Shown here: positions 40,101-54,500 of the stretch, in pieces
How positions within the stretch are numbered: position 1 is the stretch's first letter
Layout of the letters: every line of letters begins with the position of its first letter
Assembly: GCA_030159075.1 (NCBI GenBank)
Contig: BROG01000347.1
Location: 207,501-271,500 of the forward strand
DNA: 64,000 nt
Direction: 5' to 3'
DNA from: Atrina japonica
Lineage: Eukaryota; Mollusca; Bivalvia; Pterioida; Pinnidae
Notes under the pieces: model-generated
Seen by the model: only the letters and a program-made list of their open reading frames with translations
Databases searched by the model: none
What the model was told of the DNA's origin: nothing
Position numbers and translations under genes: made by a program

Positions 40101-43100
40101 GTCCTGAAATCATCATTATTTTATGTCCTAGAGATCATTATTTTATGTCCTAGAGATCATTATTTTATGTCCTAGAGATAATCATTATTTTATGTCCTAG
40201 AGATAATCATTATTTTATGTCCTGAGATCCTCATAAGGGATCAACAGTTATGAAACTTTCCACTTGTCCTGTAGGACAAGTAGTATTTAAATCTACATGT
40301 CCGAATGCAAAAATGACTTGTCCGAAAATCAAATGTAAGATTCAAAGATATTATTTTGTGTTTAACAAGAATAATCCTTATTGAAATAATTTTTATCTTC
40401 TGGACAAGTGAGAAGTAACATGTACTTGTTCAAATGCAAAATGGACTTGTCCCGGACAAACCTTAATTTTAAACCCTGATCATTATTTTATATCCTGAGA
40501 TCACTATTATTTGTATGTCCAGAGATCAAAGATGGATGTAAGAGACATTTTATTTGCTCTGTTCCTCTTTACAACAGTAACATTTCTGTCAAATAAATTC
40601 TTTCCCCAAATTTTGACAGAATTCATTTGCTTTGTATAGATACAATCTCTGAGGATTATGGTTTATATATAACAATATTTGCCAGAGTATATGGGACTTT
40701 GTGGATGACTGAGCTGTCAGGGACATAGTATTTCTTGAATATATCTGGTTTATGTTACAGTCACATTCCATTTTCTTCCTATTTTTTTTTTTCAATCACT
40801 TTCCAAAATGAAGCAGTGAATCTCCTGTTAATTTTGCCATTTTGCTATCTATCAACAAACATTCAGATAAAATTGGCTTTGGTAGATAGAATAGTGTACC
40901 ACTTATTACTTTTCTGACTCCCGGGGGAGCCAGGCTTAATGAATGAAAAGTCGCCAAACATTTACAAAGGATTGGTTCCACAGGGAGTCAAAGTCAATTA
41001 CAGAACAGTCACCAAACATTTATAAGGAAAGACAATCACAGTTTATATTCCCACGCTTCAAATGACATTAGGCAAATTCTGTAACTTTGTCATTTATCTC
41101 TTATCCAATCATCTACAGATAAAAGTAAATATTGTTACAATTTGTCCAAATTGGGGAATTGTCCTCAACAGTTATTCTCCAGGAGGAAAAGCTTTGAAAT
41201 GAATCCAATTGTATGTAAAGACACTTGATTAGAATTATGGGAGATTTGTATTGATTTAGTATCCAGTGTCACCCACATAGAATTTCTATCACATCATTCT
41301 AGTACAGTCTGCACAATGTTTTTCACATACATATTTATAAATGAATAATTATAAAAACATAAAGAATAAAGCTAACTTATTAACATTATTGGATACAATA
41401 GAATGATCAATCAAATAAAACGTCTCCATAAGTGATGAGAACTCTATATATTGTGGTTTTTTTCTGTCAAAATGTTACATATAGCCATACTGAAAGACAA
41501 TACCAGATATACCAACAGTACATCAAAAATTATACCAGCATTTATCAATGATGACCAATTCTTCCCCATAGAAATAATAATGTTTGGCTCAGAACTGGTA
41601 ATGTTGCTTCTGTCAGTACTCCCATACACATGTTCTAAATACACATCACACATACACAAGTCACATACATAAGTCACATGTACACATGTCACACATACAC
41701 AAATCACACATACACAAGTCACACATACACAAGTCACATATATAAGTCACATGTACACATGTCACATACACAAGTCACAAATACACAAGTCACATAAATA
41801 AGTCACATGTACACATGTCACACATACACAAGTCACACATACACAAGTCACATACATAAGTCACATGAACACATGTCACACATACACAAGTCACACATAC
41901 ACAAGTCACATACATAAGTCACATGTACACATGTCACACATACACAAAGCACATACACAAGTCATTCATACACATATCACACAGACATGTTACACATGTT
42001 GCACATACACATATTCATACACATAACATACACACATCAATGTACATATCATTCATACATATAACACATGCACATGTCACATTCACACATACATGTTGCA
42101 CATACACATGTCACATATACACATACATGTTACACATACACATGTCACATATACACATCATTCATACAAATAACACACATGTTACACATACACATGTCAT
42201 ACATACACATGTCATTCATTCTCATAACACACATACTTGTTACACATACACATGTATTACATACAGTTTTAAAAGGATTGTTGGAGAGCATGATCCAAAT
42301 TGTATCTTGTGAAAAAGTATGATTATGATAGATATTTTATTCCCCTCGATGACGGGATATGGGGATCTGCCTGTACCTAAGTATGTCATTCATAAGTACA
42401 TACGTACGTACTATATTTGTCTGGAGAATAACTCTCAAAACATGCATGATTATTTCATCAAACTTCATACATTTATTTAAAGCGGTCAAAGTGTGTAAGC
42501 CATTTTGCCTATTTTCCACCCTTGTACTTTTTGGGGTTGTACAGTTTTTAAAATAGGGTAATAAGTGATATTTTATGTGGATAATTATGATTAATTAAAA
42601 CCAAGTAGAATATGAGACTCTGTTAGCAAGCACCTATAATATTTGATAATTGGAAAGTTACTTAGCATTTAATCATCAGATTTCTCCAATACGTTATTGT
42701 CAAGTCACCAAAGGTTCTGCTACACATGACAGTATATGTATATTTGTATATGTGTGTATATTATAAATGTAATTTTGACAGGTTGATTAAAATATTACAT
42801 GAAATCATACATTATAACTGCAACTTTTACGAATTTACTTCCATCATTTATGAAAAAAAAGGAAAGAAAGAAATTGCACCACATGCTCGCAAGATAAAAA
42901 AATAGTCTTATTTTGCATGCCATAGTGTTTGCCAATTTTATAAGTTTCAAAATATTGTGAAAAATTATGGAGTAATCCCAAAAGCTTTTTACACGTACAA
43001 CGTGATGGTATCATTCTTTATATTCAAATTTGGATGAGAAACACAGGCCATTTGTCGCAGAAGTGGATAAATTTGAAGCTGTAAATTTGATGTCTGTCAT

Positions 43101-45479
43101 ATGTCAAGTCTTGTCAGCTCAATCCAAAGACATTTTATTTATTTAGCAACTTTTATTTCATGCCGCTTATAGAAAAGGTCCACCGAGATTTGAGCAATGG
43201 CATTACGCAACTATAAAGTAATGGCCGGTAGGAAAAAACATGTCAATGTGTTTATCAAATGCTTCATAAATGACACTTTGTAATGTTATTGATTTGATGG
43301 GAATAAGGTGAAAACCAGCAAGGTGAAAATAACAATTTACTTACCTACTGTACTGGAAGAGAAATGTAAAGGCTAACTTTGAAAAATGTCTTTGTTTTTA
43401 CTGATGTTATGATACAAAACTGTTATATTATCATCTCAATAGGATAATCTGTGTTAATTTTCCATGCCTCTTGATATTCAGGGGTTCTCCAGCTCCCCAT
43501 AGTGGGCTGAAATAAGGCTCCGTGCCCAATGCAAAAAATGCATTTTTTCCCAATTTGCAAGTCAAAATTTCCCAGTAGAAGTAAAATGAAAATGAATTTG
43601 AAGAAGTTCAAATGTTGCTAAAATTCCTAATTCAAAAGGCCCAGACCCATTCCTAAAAGTATGGATAATCCCTGCAGTTTATTTTTCTCTTTAATCAGCG
43701 TTGCAATTTTCCTTAAAAGATAAGAAATCATTTTTGTTTTTCAAGGTGAGGGATTATGAAAATTGAAAAAATGTTTCCTTTAAAATTGTTATTTTTTATC
43801 CCAGCAAAAATTTTTCACTTATACATGTATAGAGATGTCACCAGCTATAGGTGAAGTACCACAAAATCTGACCTGTGCTATGGACTGATGCCAGTGAAGT
43901 GAGAGTCTTTTGCAGGTCACACGTACAGTGACATAAGACCTTAGTTGATAATATCTAATTTTGTTATAGTGTTGACCTCTATGTTAACACTAACTATTTA
44001 CCTTAAAGTGTTGACCTTTATGTTGACACTAGCTAAATAGCTTGACACTAGCTATTTACCTTATAGTGTTGACCTTTATGTTGACGCTAGCTATTGCATG
44101 AATTGTAAAACAGATTATTTTTTAGTGATATACATAGTTGTATGATTCAAGTTTGTAATTTCCATAGAAATCGGAATATTAATTTTTACCACACATTCAA
44201 TTTGATGCATTCGTTTTATTGTGTTTTACTTGTAATTAGGTGAAGAAATGTTGTTTTGAAAGAATTTTGTTTTTAGAATTTTTTAAGAGGAAAAAAAGAG
44301 GTAGGTGCATTTTTCACACTATCAGCTTTTGTTTTAAAACCACTGAAAGGATTTTGACGAAACTTTACAGGAATCAAGTACTCAAGGTCCTTTACCAAAT
44401 GTATCTTCTTCTCCAGAACTGCTGCATGTGGCTTTCCCACATAAGACTTATATCCTACAGAGTTGATAACAGATATTTCCATACTTTTACAACTTCAGAA
44501 AAAGATATTGGTATAATACAGAAATCAAATTGACATTGAGCATGGTTAAGACATAGATTTTATATATGACCATGTATTGTGTCAAATTACCTTAACTGTT
44601 GCTCTTTGGAGTAATTTGGTCTGTATATGTGTTACCATGGTAAAGGCACATAATAACACTGTATATTGTAATTGCATTTAGGATACATGCTATTACATGG
44701 TAGGATTTGAATTATTGTTGATCATCATTCAGTAACATTACACATTGAGTCTATTGCTTACAGCATATTGTTGTTTATGGATAACTTTGATGTCAACAAT
44801 AAATCTTCATGAATTGATAACCTCAGAAATATTCTCTACATGACTAATTAGTTTTGTGCATTGTTATGATTTAAAAGTAGATCCAGAGATAATTAGTTTA
44901 ACAGTAACATCAATATTATTTCTGATTATCCAAAATGGTATACACCATTGGACACTTACCTCCAATGCAGTCAAAGTTCCCCATTATCATGGAATAGCTT
45001 CTTTTCATTATAGAATTGAAATCATCTTAGATTTGTCAGTAATTTACCTGTTCAATAAGATTCAAATCAGAAATCATGATTTATATTCCCCCTAGTGTTA
45101 AATGAAAGTTGAAAGATACACATACCCAGTTTCTTTTTAGATACTAGTTTTAAATTATGTAAAATTTTAATTGTTAATATTCTAAAATCTTGTGAAAAAT
45201 GTAACCTTGGATTTTTTAACAACCCTAAGATTTTTCCCACTTGTCTAAAATTTCCTTCTGCCACACTTGAATATTTTGGCATCAATGCTTTTCAGTTTCT
45301 TAAAGTTAAATTGCAATTTATTGTTGTCAGTTAAATTGTTAATCATATTTTCATATCTTAATATGTCATGAATCTATTTTAAGAGACATGGATGTTTTCA
45401 CCCAGAATATCTCTGCCACCCTTGCTTTTCATCCTGAAGGATGGTGTGTGTGTGCATGTGCACTTGGGGAGTGTCTATA

Positions 45480-45576
<97 letters not shown>

Positions 45577-48500
45577 TTGTGTTTTGTATACCTATGTCAC
45601 CCATGTTTATGTTTCTTTAAGCTGATTTTGTCCACAAATGTATATTTCACATGATACTGATTGCAGTCACTGACAGTAAAAACAATCAATTTTCTGTTTG
45701 TTGTTTGTATATTCTTTTGTTGGTCCATTTTGTTTTAGATAACCTTTATCTTTTAGTTAGTTATTACAACAAAAAAGATGGTAGACAGGGGAAACATAAA
45801 TATGGTCAGCCAATTACCCACAATTACATTTTGTCTGTGTTCTTCACACCCATCATGAATTGTCATTCCAAAAATGACCCAGAATAACTCTTATTTTCAA
45901 TCCCGGGAGATGCAAAGAGACCAGAACTTACAAATTAGCTTGCTCATATGGCATTCATATTTCCTCACAGCAGAAAAAATTAGAGTTTTATAGGTGTGAT
46001 GGTATTGATTGTCTAATTCCATTTCTAGTAGCCTTCTCTTCATCTGTCAAACATGTGCCCGTCATAACTTTCAAATTTTAGTCACTTGCTGCCTACAGTA
46101 AGATGTCAAATGTTTGCTCGCCAACACTTGCAATGCCAAATCATTATAACATGTATCTGTTAGCTATGAGCTATGGTGTTACTGGAATTTCATTAATTTG
46201 CTAGGTGTCGCAGTTATAACACTCGCAAAATAGGACGCTTATGACATGGAAATCACAGAGTCATACCGTAATTTGTGAAGTTCTCTGATGAATAACTTCA
46301 TAATACAATATTCGGTTATTGAACGTAATTGCTTTTTGGTTACAGAAATGAAATAAAACAATTACATTACAGCTAGGTTTGATTTACAGTATCTCTATGT
46401 GTAAAATACACCATTCATTGTCAACAATATTCCTTTTCTCCTGAGACTTTTGTATGAACAATTCATTTTTTAAGATTCTGATATGTATGAATTTTTGGGG
46501 GTATGTCTGTCTTGTAAAATTGAACATTCACTATTATGGCAGGTCTTCACGAAAACTTTTTAGACTTTTTCTCAGATTATCTTTTTTCATATTACATTTA
46601 TGTAGATAGAGCTTCCCTAGTCTTGAAATATCAGATATCAGTAATGTAGTCTATATTTGGACATACATAGCAAGACTGTACTAGGGATGTGCATGTGTTA
46701 GCTTCCAATTGATGTCAAATATTATTCCTCACTTATTACATTTGTACTTGACTGTGGACTTGCAGCTTGTGTGACCAGTCAACAGGGATGCTTTTCTAAG
46801 TCACCTGTTCCCACCTGTAGATTTCAGTAGGTATCCGGCTCACAAACACTAGGTATCTGGTTGACAAGCAGTAGGTATCTGATTGACAAGCAGTAGGTAT
46901 CCGGTTTACAAGTAGTATGTATCCGGTTTACTAGTAGGTACCCAGTTCATAAGCAGTAGGTATCCGGTACACAAGCAGTAGGTATCTGGTTCACAAGCAA
47001 TAGGTATCCGGTACACAAGCAGTAGGTATCCAGTTTACAAGTAGGTATCTGGTACACAAGCAGTAGGTATCCAGTTTACAAGCAGTAGGTATCCAGTTCA
47101 CAAGCAGTAGGTATCCAGTTGACAAGCAGTAGGTATCCAGTTGACAAGCAGTAGGTATCTGGTTGACAAGCAGTAGGTATCCATTCATAAGCAGTAGGTA
47201 TCTGGTTCACGATCAGAAGGTATCTGTTTCACAAGCAATAGGTATCCAGTTCACAAGCAGTAGATATCTGGTTCACGATCAGAAGGTATCTGTTTCACAA
47301 GCAATAGGTATCCAGTTCACAAGCAATAGGTATCCAGTTCACAAGCAGTAGGTATCTGGTTTAGTTCTGAAAAAATAACTTTTCTTCAGCCAAGAGTTCT
47401 TCATTAGAAATGAATATCACAGAATTTTTGGATGAGACTGACAGCCAATGTTCTGTATCACGTCAGGTGTCAAAATTAACGTTTGTCCAATAAACAAATC
47501 TGAAACACTATGACCATTAAAAACCTCACAAGGTATAGATCTTTATTCTTTGAATGATCTTATATTTTGAATGAAGCAAATCAATTAAAAGTGTGTGACA
47601 AAGATTTTATGAATCATAAGATAATGAGATTTATAATGTTAATATATCTTTGACCTAAAATAATGTCTGACCTATGATAGTGTCTACTCTGTGATATCTT
47701 TGACTTATGATAATGCCAAACCTACATGTATGATAATGTTTGCACTACAGAGTTGATATATCTTTGACCTATAAAAATGTCTGACCTATGATAATGTCAG
47801 ATCTATGATAATGTCTACACTCAATGTTGATACATCTTTGACTTATAATAATGTCTGACATATGGCAATGTCTGACTATGATAATGTCTGACCTATTATA
47901 ATGCCTAATATATCTGACCTATAATAATGTCTGACCTATGGCTATTACTGACTATGATAATGTCCGATCTATGATAATGTCCGACCTATAATAATATCTG
48001 ACCTATAATAATATCTGACCTATAATAATACCTGACCTATTATAACATCTAACTATGTCTGACCTATGGCAATGTCTGACTATGATAATGTCTGACTTAC
48101 AATAATATCTGTCTGTGATAATGTCTGACCTATGATATTGTCTACACTATGATGTTGATGTATCTATGACCTATGATAATGTCTGACCTGTAATAATGTC
48201 TGACCTATAATGATACCTGACCTATTATAATGTCTAACTAATTAATGCGATGTCAAATATTTGTAAGCATTGTCAGCTTCTATTTGATGTTAATGTCTGA
48301 CCTATGATATTGTCAAAGCAAATAATGTACCAAAGACTTGATAAAGTCTTAATTTTCACCATGTATCCCTACTGCGCATGACCTATTGAATAATGACAAC
48401 TATTAATGCGTTGTCATTCACAGGTAACAACATTGACAGCTTTTTTTAGATGTTAACAACTGCCCACAAATAATAATGTCTGACCAAATAATGTCTTCCC

Positions 48501-51500
48501 AAGTTTTAATATCTGACCTATGATAATGTGCGCATACCTATATGAATGTCTGACACAATGATTGGTTCTGACCTAGGGAACAACTGACCTATAATAATAG
48601 ACTTCAAGCCCACCTATAATAATGTCTGACCTATAATAATGTCTGACCAATGATAATATCTGACCTATGATAATGTCTGACCTATGATAATGTCTGACCT
48701 ATAATAATGTCTGACCTATGATAATGTCTGACCTATGATAATGAGCATGAAAAAATAGCATTTGACTACACACTACAATATGTGACAGACATCTTAATTG
48801 TGTGACTGTTTTAGCTCTGCCACACAGTGTTACATTTTATAAACAGGTATTTATAAAACAGTTTCTCCTCATGTAGGTCTCTGTCCATCTATTTGTATGT
48901 CTTCTCGCTGGCAATTTATTACCAGTACTTTGACAACTCACTTGCTAGTTGTCTTAAACATTAGTACAGATGTTTTTTGTCATTACATACAGGTTACGAC
49001 CTTTTCTCTGTGTATTTGGTTTTGATTATATAGCACTATAATGACGATACATAGATATTTGTGTGTCTTTATGATTTACATTCCTTTTCTTTAATCAAAT
49101 CATTTTATATTCCCTAAATTGGTTATAATTTGTTTTTATTTATTTTCTGGTGCCTTCAGAGATTGACTGTTTATTCTTCACTGGCACTCTGTGACATGAA
49201 GATGAGCTAAGCTCAAAATCTTATTTTTCCTATATAATATTTACTTGAAAAGCTCATTATTTATAATATTTACTTGAAAAGCTCATTACTTATAATATTT
49301 TAAAGTCTTCACTAGATATAATAAATAAAATAAATTTATAAATTTATGTTTGCCAGCCACATACTCAGAAATGTTGATAACTGGAAAATTATTATATATG
49401 AAAATATGCTGCATGTTTGAAAATGGATTGAAAGAAATGATCATATATATTTTAGGTTGTTTATCAATGTCCCATTAGATGTCATAATTATTGTTTTTAT
49501 TTACTTCATGTCTCTCTATCATTGGAGTCTCTCTCTAATCTCTGTCTTTCTTTATGTTTGCATTTCACTTGTCTTTTTCGCACAATGATTTTTATTCTGA
49601 GTAAAGATGATGGAAATGATTACATAACAAATCAGAAAACTACCAACTCATTTCTTTCATAACTTCAGGAGGTCATTGATAAAGAAGGTATAATTTCAAG
49701 CCTACAGAGCAGAATTGATTCTTATCACAAACGTCAGCGAAGTCGAAGCCCGGGGGCCAGTGGGAGTTTTATCACTGACAATGAGGTTCTTTTTTATACA
49801 TTCATTCTTTAGTCTCCACTGAATTAGTTCATCTTTTAAATTCAATTATTTTTTTTTTTTTGACTCTGTAATTATCACACATGTATGTTTTTATGACACA
49901 GGGTGTTCTTGTTTCTATGATAAAATGACTAATTTTAAAGTGCTGTAATGATTTGAAAATCAAAGAAGCAAAAATACTGGTCATTATAAAATATTGAATA
50001 TTAGTTTTCATCTGAATCAAATGACATGAATAGTCAAAAAGCGATACATTTGTTAGCATGATATTTTTGATGTCCCATAAACATTTTTCTTGGAGATAGT
50101 TTTTGTACAGAGAATTGACGATATTTTATTCATGATTATAATCATTTTAAGTTTGTTTTTTTAAGTGCTATCACTTTAGATGTTGAATATATCGATTACT
50201 TAAATGACACATTTAACGCCGTAACCTTTACCCGTAATGCTATATGTAATTTATATGACTTCAGTCATTTGTCAACCAGGACTTAAGAATAAGTACCATG
50301 CAAAGGGAAATAAACCTACTTCAAGAAAAACTGGAGGAGAAAGAAAGGTAAGACATAGGCAGTGATGGCATAATATAAAACTACAATGTGTAGATGTCTC
50401 ATAACTCATCTGGAAAAACCATTGTGTCTTGTGAATTCAGTCATATGTCTCGGGTGATGCTTAAAGAAATCACTCAGCATATACTTAGCTGGTAAAATAT
50501 GCTATAGTATAATAAAGTAAAGTTTTGATTCTAATCCCTATAATCCCAATAAATCACTCAATGTATACTTAGCTGGTAAAATATGATACAGTAAAGTAAA
50601 GTTTTGATTCTAATCCCTATAATCCCAAGAAATCACTCAATGTATACTTAGCTGGTAGAATATCCTACAGTAAAATAAAGTTTTGATTCTAATCCTTATA
50701 ATCCCAAAAAATCACTCAATGTATACTTAGCTGGTAGAATATCCTACAGTAAAATAAAGTTTTGATTCTAATCCTTATAATCCCAAGAAATCACTCAATG
50801 TATACTTAGCTGGTAAAATATGCTACAGTAAAATAAAATAAAGTTTTGACTCCAATCCCTATAATCTTAAGAAAGTATACTTTGCTGGTCGAATATACAG
50901 TAAAACCTGCTATAGCGGCCACCTGTATATAAGGATTACCTGTTTATAAGGGTCAGTTTTTTCCAGTCCCTTGACTGCATACTTCAACTAAATTAAACCT
51001 GTGTATAAGGGTCACCTGCAGATAAGGGCCAATATTTCATGGTCCCTTGGGTGGCCCCTATATACAGGTTTTACTGTACTGTATACCTGAAAATTTTCAC
51101 CTGGGTTATTTTCGCCCTTGGATGACAGAAAGTATAATCACCTCATCTTTAATTAGACCTAAGTTACCATATTCCAATGGATGGTGTTTATGTCTCACGG
51201 ATGGTGTGTTTATCTCATGGATGGTGTGTATGTCTCATGGATGGTGTGTATGTTTCACAGATGGTGTGTATGTCTCATGAATGGTGTTGGTCTCATGGAT
51301 GGTGTGTATGTCTCATGGATGGTATGTATGTCTCACAGATGGTGTGTATGTCTCATGGATGGTGTGTTGGTCTCATGGATGGTGTGTATGTCTCATGGAT
51401 GATGTTTATGTCTCACGGATGGTGTGTATGTCTCATGGATGGTGTTTATGTCTCACAGATGGTGTGTATGTCTCATGGATGGTGTGTTGGTCTCATGGAT

Positions 51501-54500
51501 GGTGTGTATATCTCATGGATAGTGTGTTGGTCTCATGGATGGTGTTTATGTCTCACGGATGGTGTGTATGTCTCATAGATGGTGTGTATGTCTCATGGAT
51601 GGTGTTTATGTCTCACAGATGGTGTGTTGGTCTCATGGATGATGTGTATGTCTCATGGATGGTGTGTATGTCTCATGGATGGTGTGTTGGTCTCATGGAT
51701 GGTGTGTATGTCTCATGGATGGTGTGTATGTCTCATGGATGGTTTTTATGTCTCATGGATGGTGTGTTGGTCTCATGGATGGTTTGTATGTCTGATTCTG
51801 TTATTCAACTTGATTTATCTGCTTTCATTTTAAATTCACCCTCTCATCTCAGGGTGAAAATGATGAGAATTAAGCCTGGTGTAGATTACTACAGTAAACT
51901 TAAGTATTTGTTTTCAATCATATGATTTCAAGAGAAGTTAGATGTGTATGACATGTACTGTTTTATCTTTATTTTATCTAGCTATCAATTAGTAAATTGT
52001 TTTTACATAATCATACTTGTTATATAGATGTTAGACAAAAACAAATGAATTTTGAATCACTTATTTCAAGTAGCATACTTGGTCACTAGGCTAGTTTTTC
52101 TGAATTAAAAGAAATATTACCTCCTGACTAAAATATCTAAAGAGAAGAACTGTAATATATTTCTAAGATCTGTGTTTGACTAAAGCAGTATGCTTAAATT
52201 TTGACTTTCCATTTTTCAAGATATATACTAGTAGCGCCTTTATTTTACATTTTAATTCAGATATATTGAACGTCTAGAGAATTTAGATATAGAGTTTGAC
52301 GTATCAAGACTTAACAGAAGAGAGAGAACCCATTCAACACCAGCCAGAGAAGTCAGAAGTGTAGCATTGAGCCCTATGAAAATAGCAGGAAAATCAGACA
52401 CTTCAAGGTCAAGGTCACTTTCACCAGGCAGGAAGCAGAAAAACAATATGACCACAAGGCAGCAGGGTGACCTACGACACAAGCTAGTCCAGGCAGAACG
52501 TAAACTTGAGGATACAAAGAACGTATTGAAACTAAAGGTATTTATTTTATTTCTTCTTTACCTTCAAATTTTTGACTAATTACTAATCAGTTATTTCAAT
52601 TTTGTATTTATATACTTTGTACATGCATCATGTATGTGTTTACATGTATCTAGTTTTGAGTCCTGCATTGATCATTTATTTTGTTGTAATCTCTACTTCG
52701 AACAAAAATGATGGTCTAAGCTCTACTTAGTCCTGATTTAAAAATGTATCTTTGTCCAGGATCTACAAAGTCCTACTTTGAACATGCATCTTTGTCTAGG
52801 ATCTAAGAAGTCCTACTTTGAACATGTATCTTTGTCTAGGATCTAAGAAGTCCTAGTTTGAACATGTATATTTGTCCAGGTTCTACATATTCCTACTTTG
52901 AAAATGTATCTTTGTCTAGGATCTAAGAAGTCCGACTTTGAACATGTATCTTTGTCTAGGATCTACAAAGTCCTAGTTTGAACATGTATCTTTGTCTAGG
53001 ATCTACAAAGTCCTACTTTGAACATGTATCTTTGTCTAGGATCTACAAAGTCCTACTTTGAACATGTATATTTGTCCAGGATCTACATATTCCTACTTTG
53101 AACATGTATCTTTGTCTAGGATCTACAAAGTCCTAGTCTGAACATGTATCTTTGTCTAGGATCTACAAAGTCCCTTTGAACATGTATCTTGGTCTTAGTT
53201 CTTTAAAGTCCTACTTTGAAAATGTATATTTGTCTGGGATCTACAAAGTCCTTCTCTGAACATTTATCTTGGTCTAAGTTCTACGAGGTCCTACTTTGAA
53301 CATGTATCTTGGTCTTAAATCTTTGAAGTCTTACTTTGAACATGTATCTTGGTCTCCGTTCTACAAAGTCCTACTTTAAACATCGTTGTTGCATTGAGTT
53401 TAACATTCTAAATGTATGTTGCTCTAAAGTCAAGTAATATAAATTACTCTTGGATTTTACATTTCCGATATACATTGTATGTAGTTATGATATTGCTAAG
53501 CTCTGGTGTGTAATGTGAAATGAACATGGAAGTTGCTCTGACCTCTATTTAGTATTTTTAAGTACTTTGAGCTCTACTGTGTACTTTAAATACTTTGAGC
53601 TCTACATTGTACTTTAAATACTTTGAGCTCTACTGTGTACTTTAAATACTTTGAGCTCTACTGTGTACTTTAAATACTTTGAGCTCTACTGTGTACTTTA
53701 AATACTTTGAGCTCTACTGTGTACTTTAAATACTTTGAGCTCTACTGTGTACTTTAAATACTTTGAGCTCTACTGTGTACTTTAAATACTTTGAGCTCTA
53801 CTGTGTACTTTAAATACTTTGAGCTCTACTGTGTACTTTAAATACTTTGAGCTCTACTGTGTACTTTAAATACTTTGAGCTCTACTGTGTACTTTAAATA
53901 CTTTGAGCTCTACTGTGTACTTTAAATACTTTGAGCTCTACTGTGTACTTTAAATACTTTGAGCTCTACTGTGTACTTTAAATACTTTGAGCTCTACTGT
54001 GTACTTTAAATACTTTGAGCTCTACTGTGTACTTTAAATACTTTGAGCTCTACTGTGTACTTTAAATACTTTGAGCTCTACATTGTACTTTAAAATACTT
54101 TGAGCTCTACTGTGTACTTTAAATACTTTGAGCTCTACTGTGTACTTTAAATACTTTGAGCTCTACTGTGTACTTTAAATACTTTGAGCTCTACTGTGTA
54201 CTTTAAATACTTTGAGCTCTACTGTGTACTTTAAATACTTTGAGCTCTACTGTGTACTTTAAATACTTTGAGCTCTACTGTGTACTTTAAATACTTTGAG
54301 CTCTACTGTGTACTTTAAATACTTTGAGCTCTACTGTGTACTTTAAATACTTTGAGCTCTACTGTGTACTTTAAATACTTTGAGCTCTACTGTGTACTTT
54401 AAATACTTTGAGCTCTACTGTGTACTTTAAATACTTTGAGCTCTACATTGTACTTTAAATACTTTGAGCTCTACTGTGTACTTTAAATACTTTGAGCTCT

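Noticed and set aside
41636..42265. CACA-rich block resembling a regularly spaced CRISPR-like array
   Set aside because: Units are irregular and there are no unique spacers. It is a simple minisatellite in a eukaryotic intron.
51047..51925. Plus-strand frames up to 214 codons (GWCVCLMDGVYVSWM repeats)
   Set aside because: 20-bp array in intron 8. Exons 8 and 9 join in frame without it, and all three frames are open.
52380..52440. TCAAGGTCAAGGTCA in exon 9 as a nuclear-receptor (ERR/SF1-like) site
   Set aside because: It lies in coding sequence for the conserved SRSRSLSP linker, so codon use explains it.
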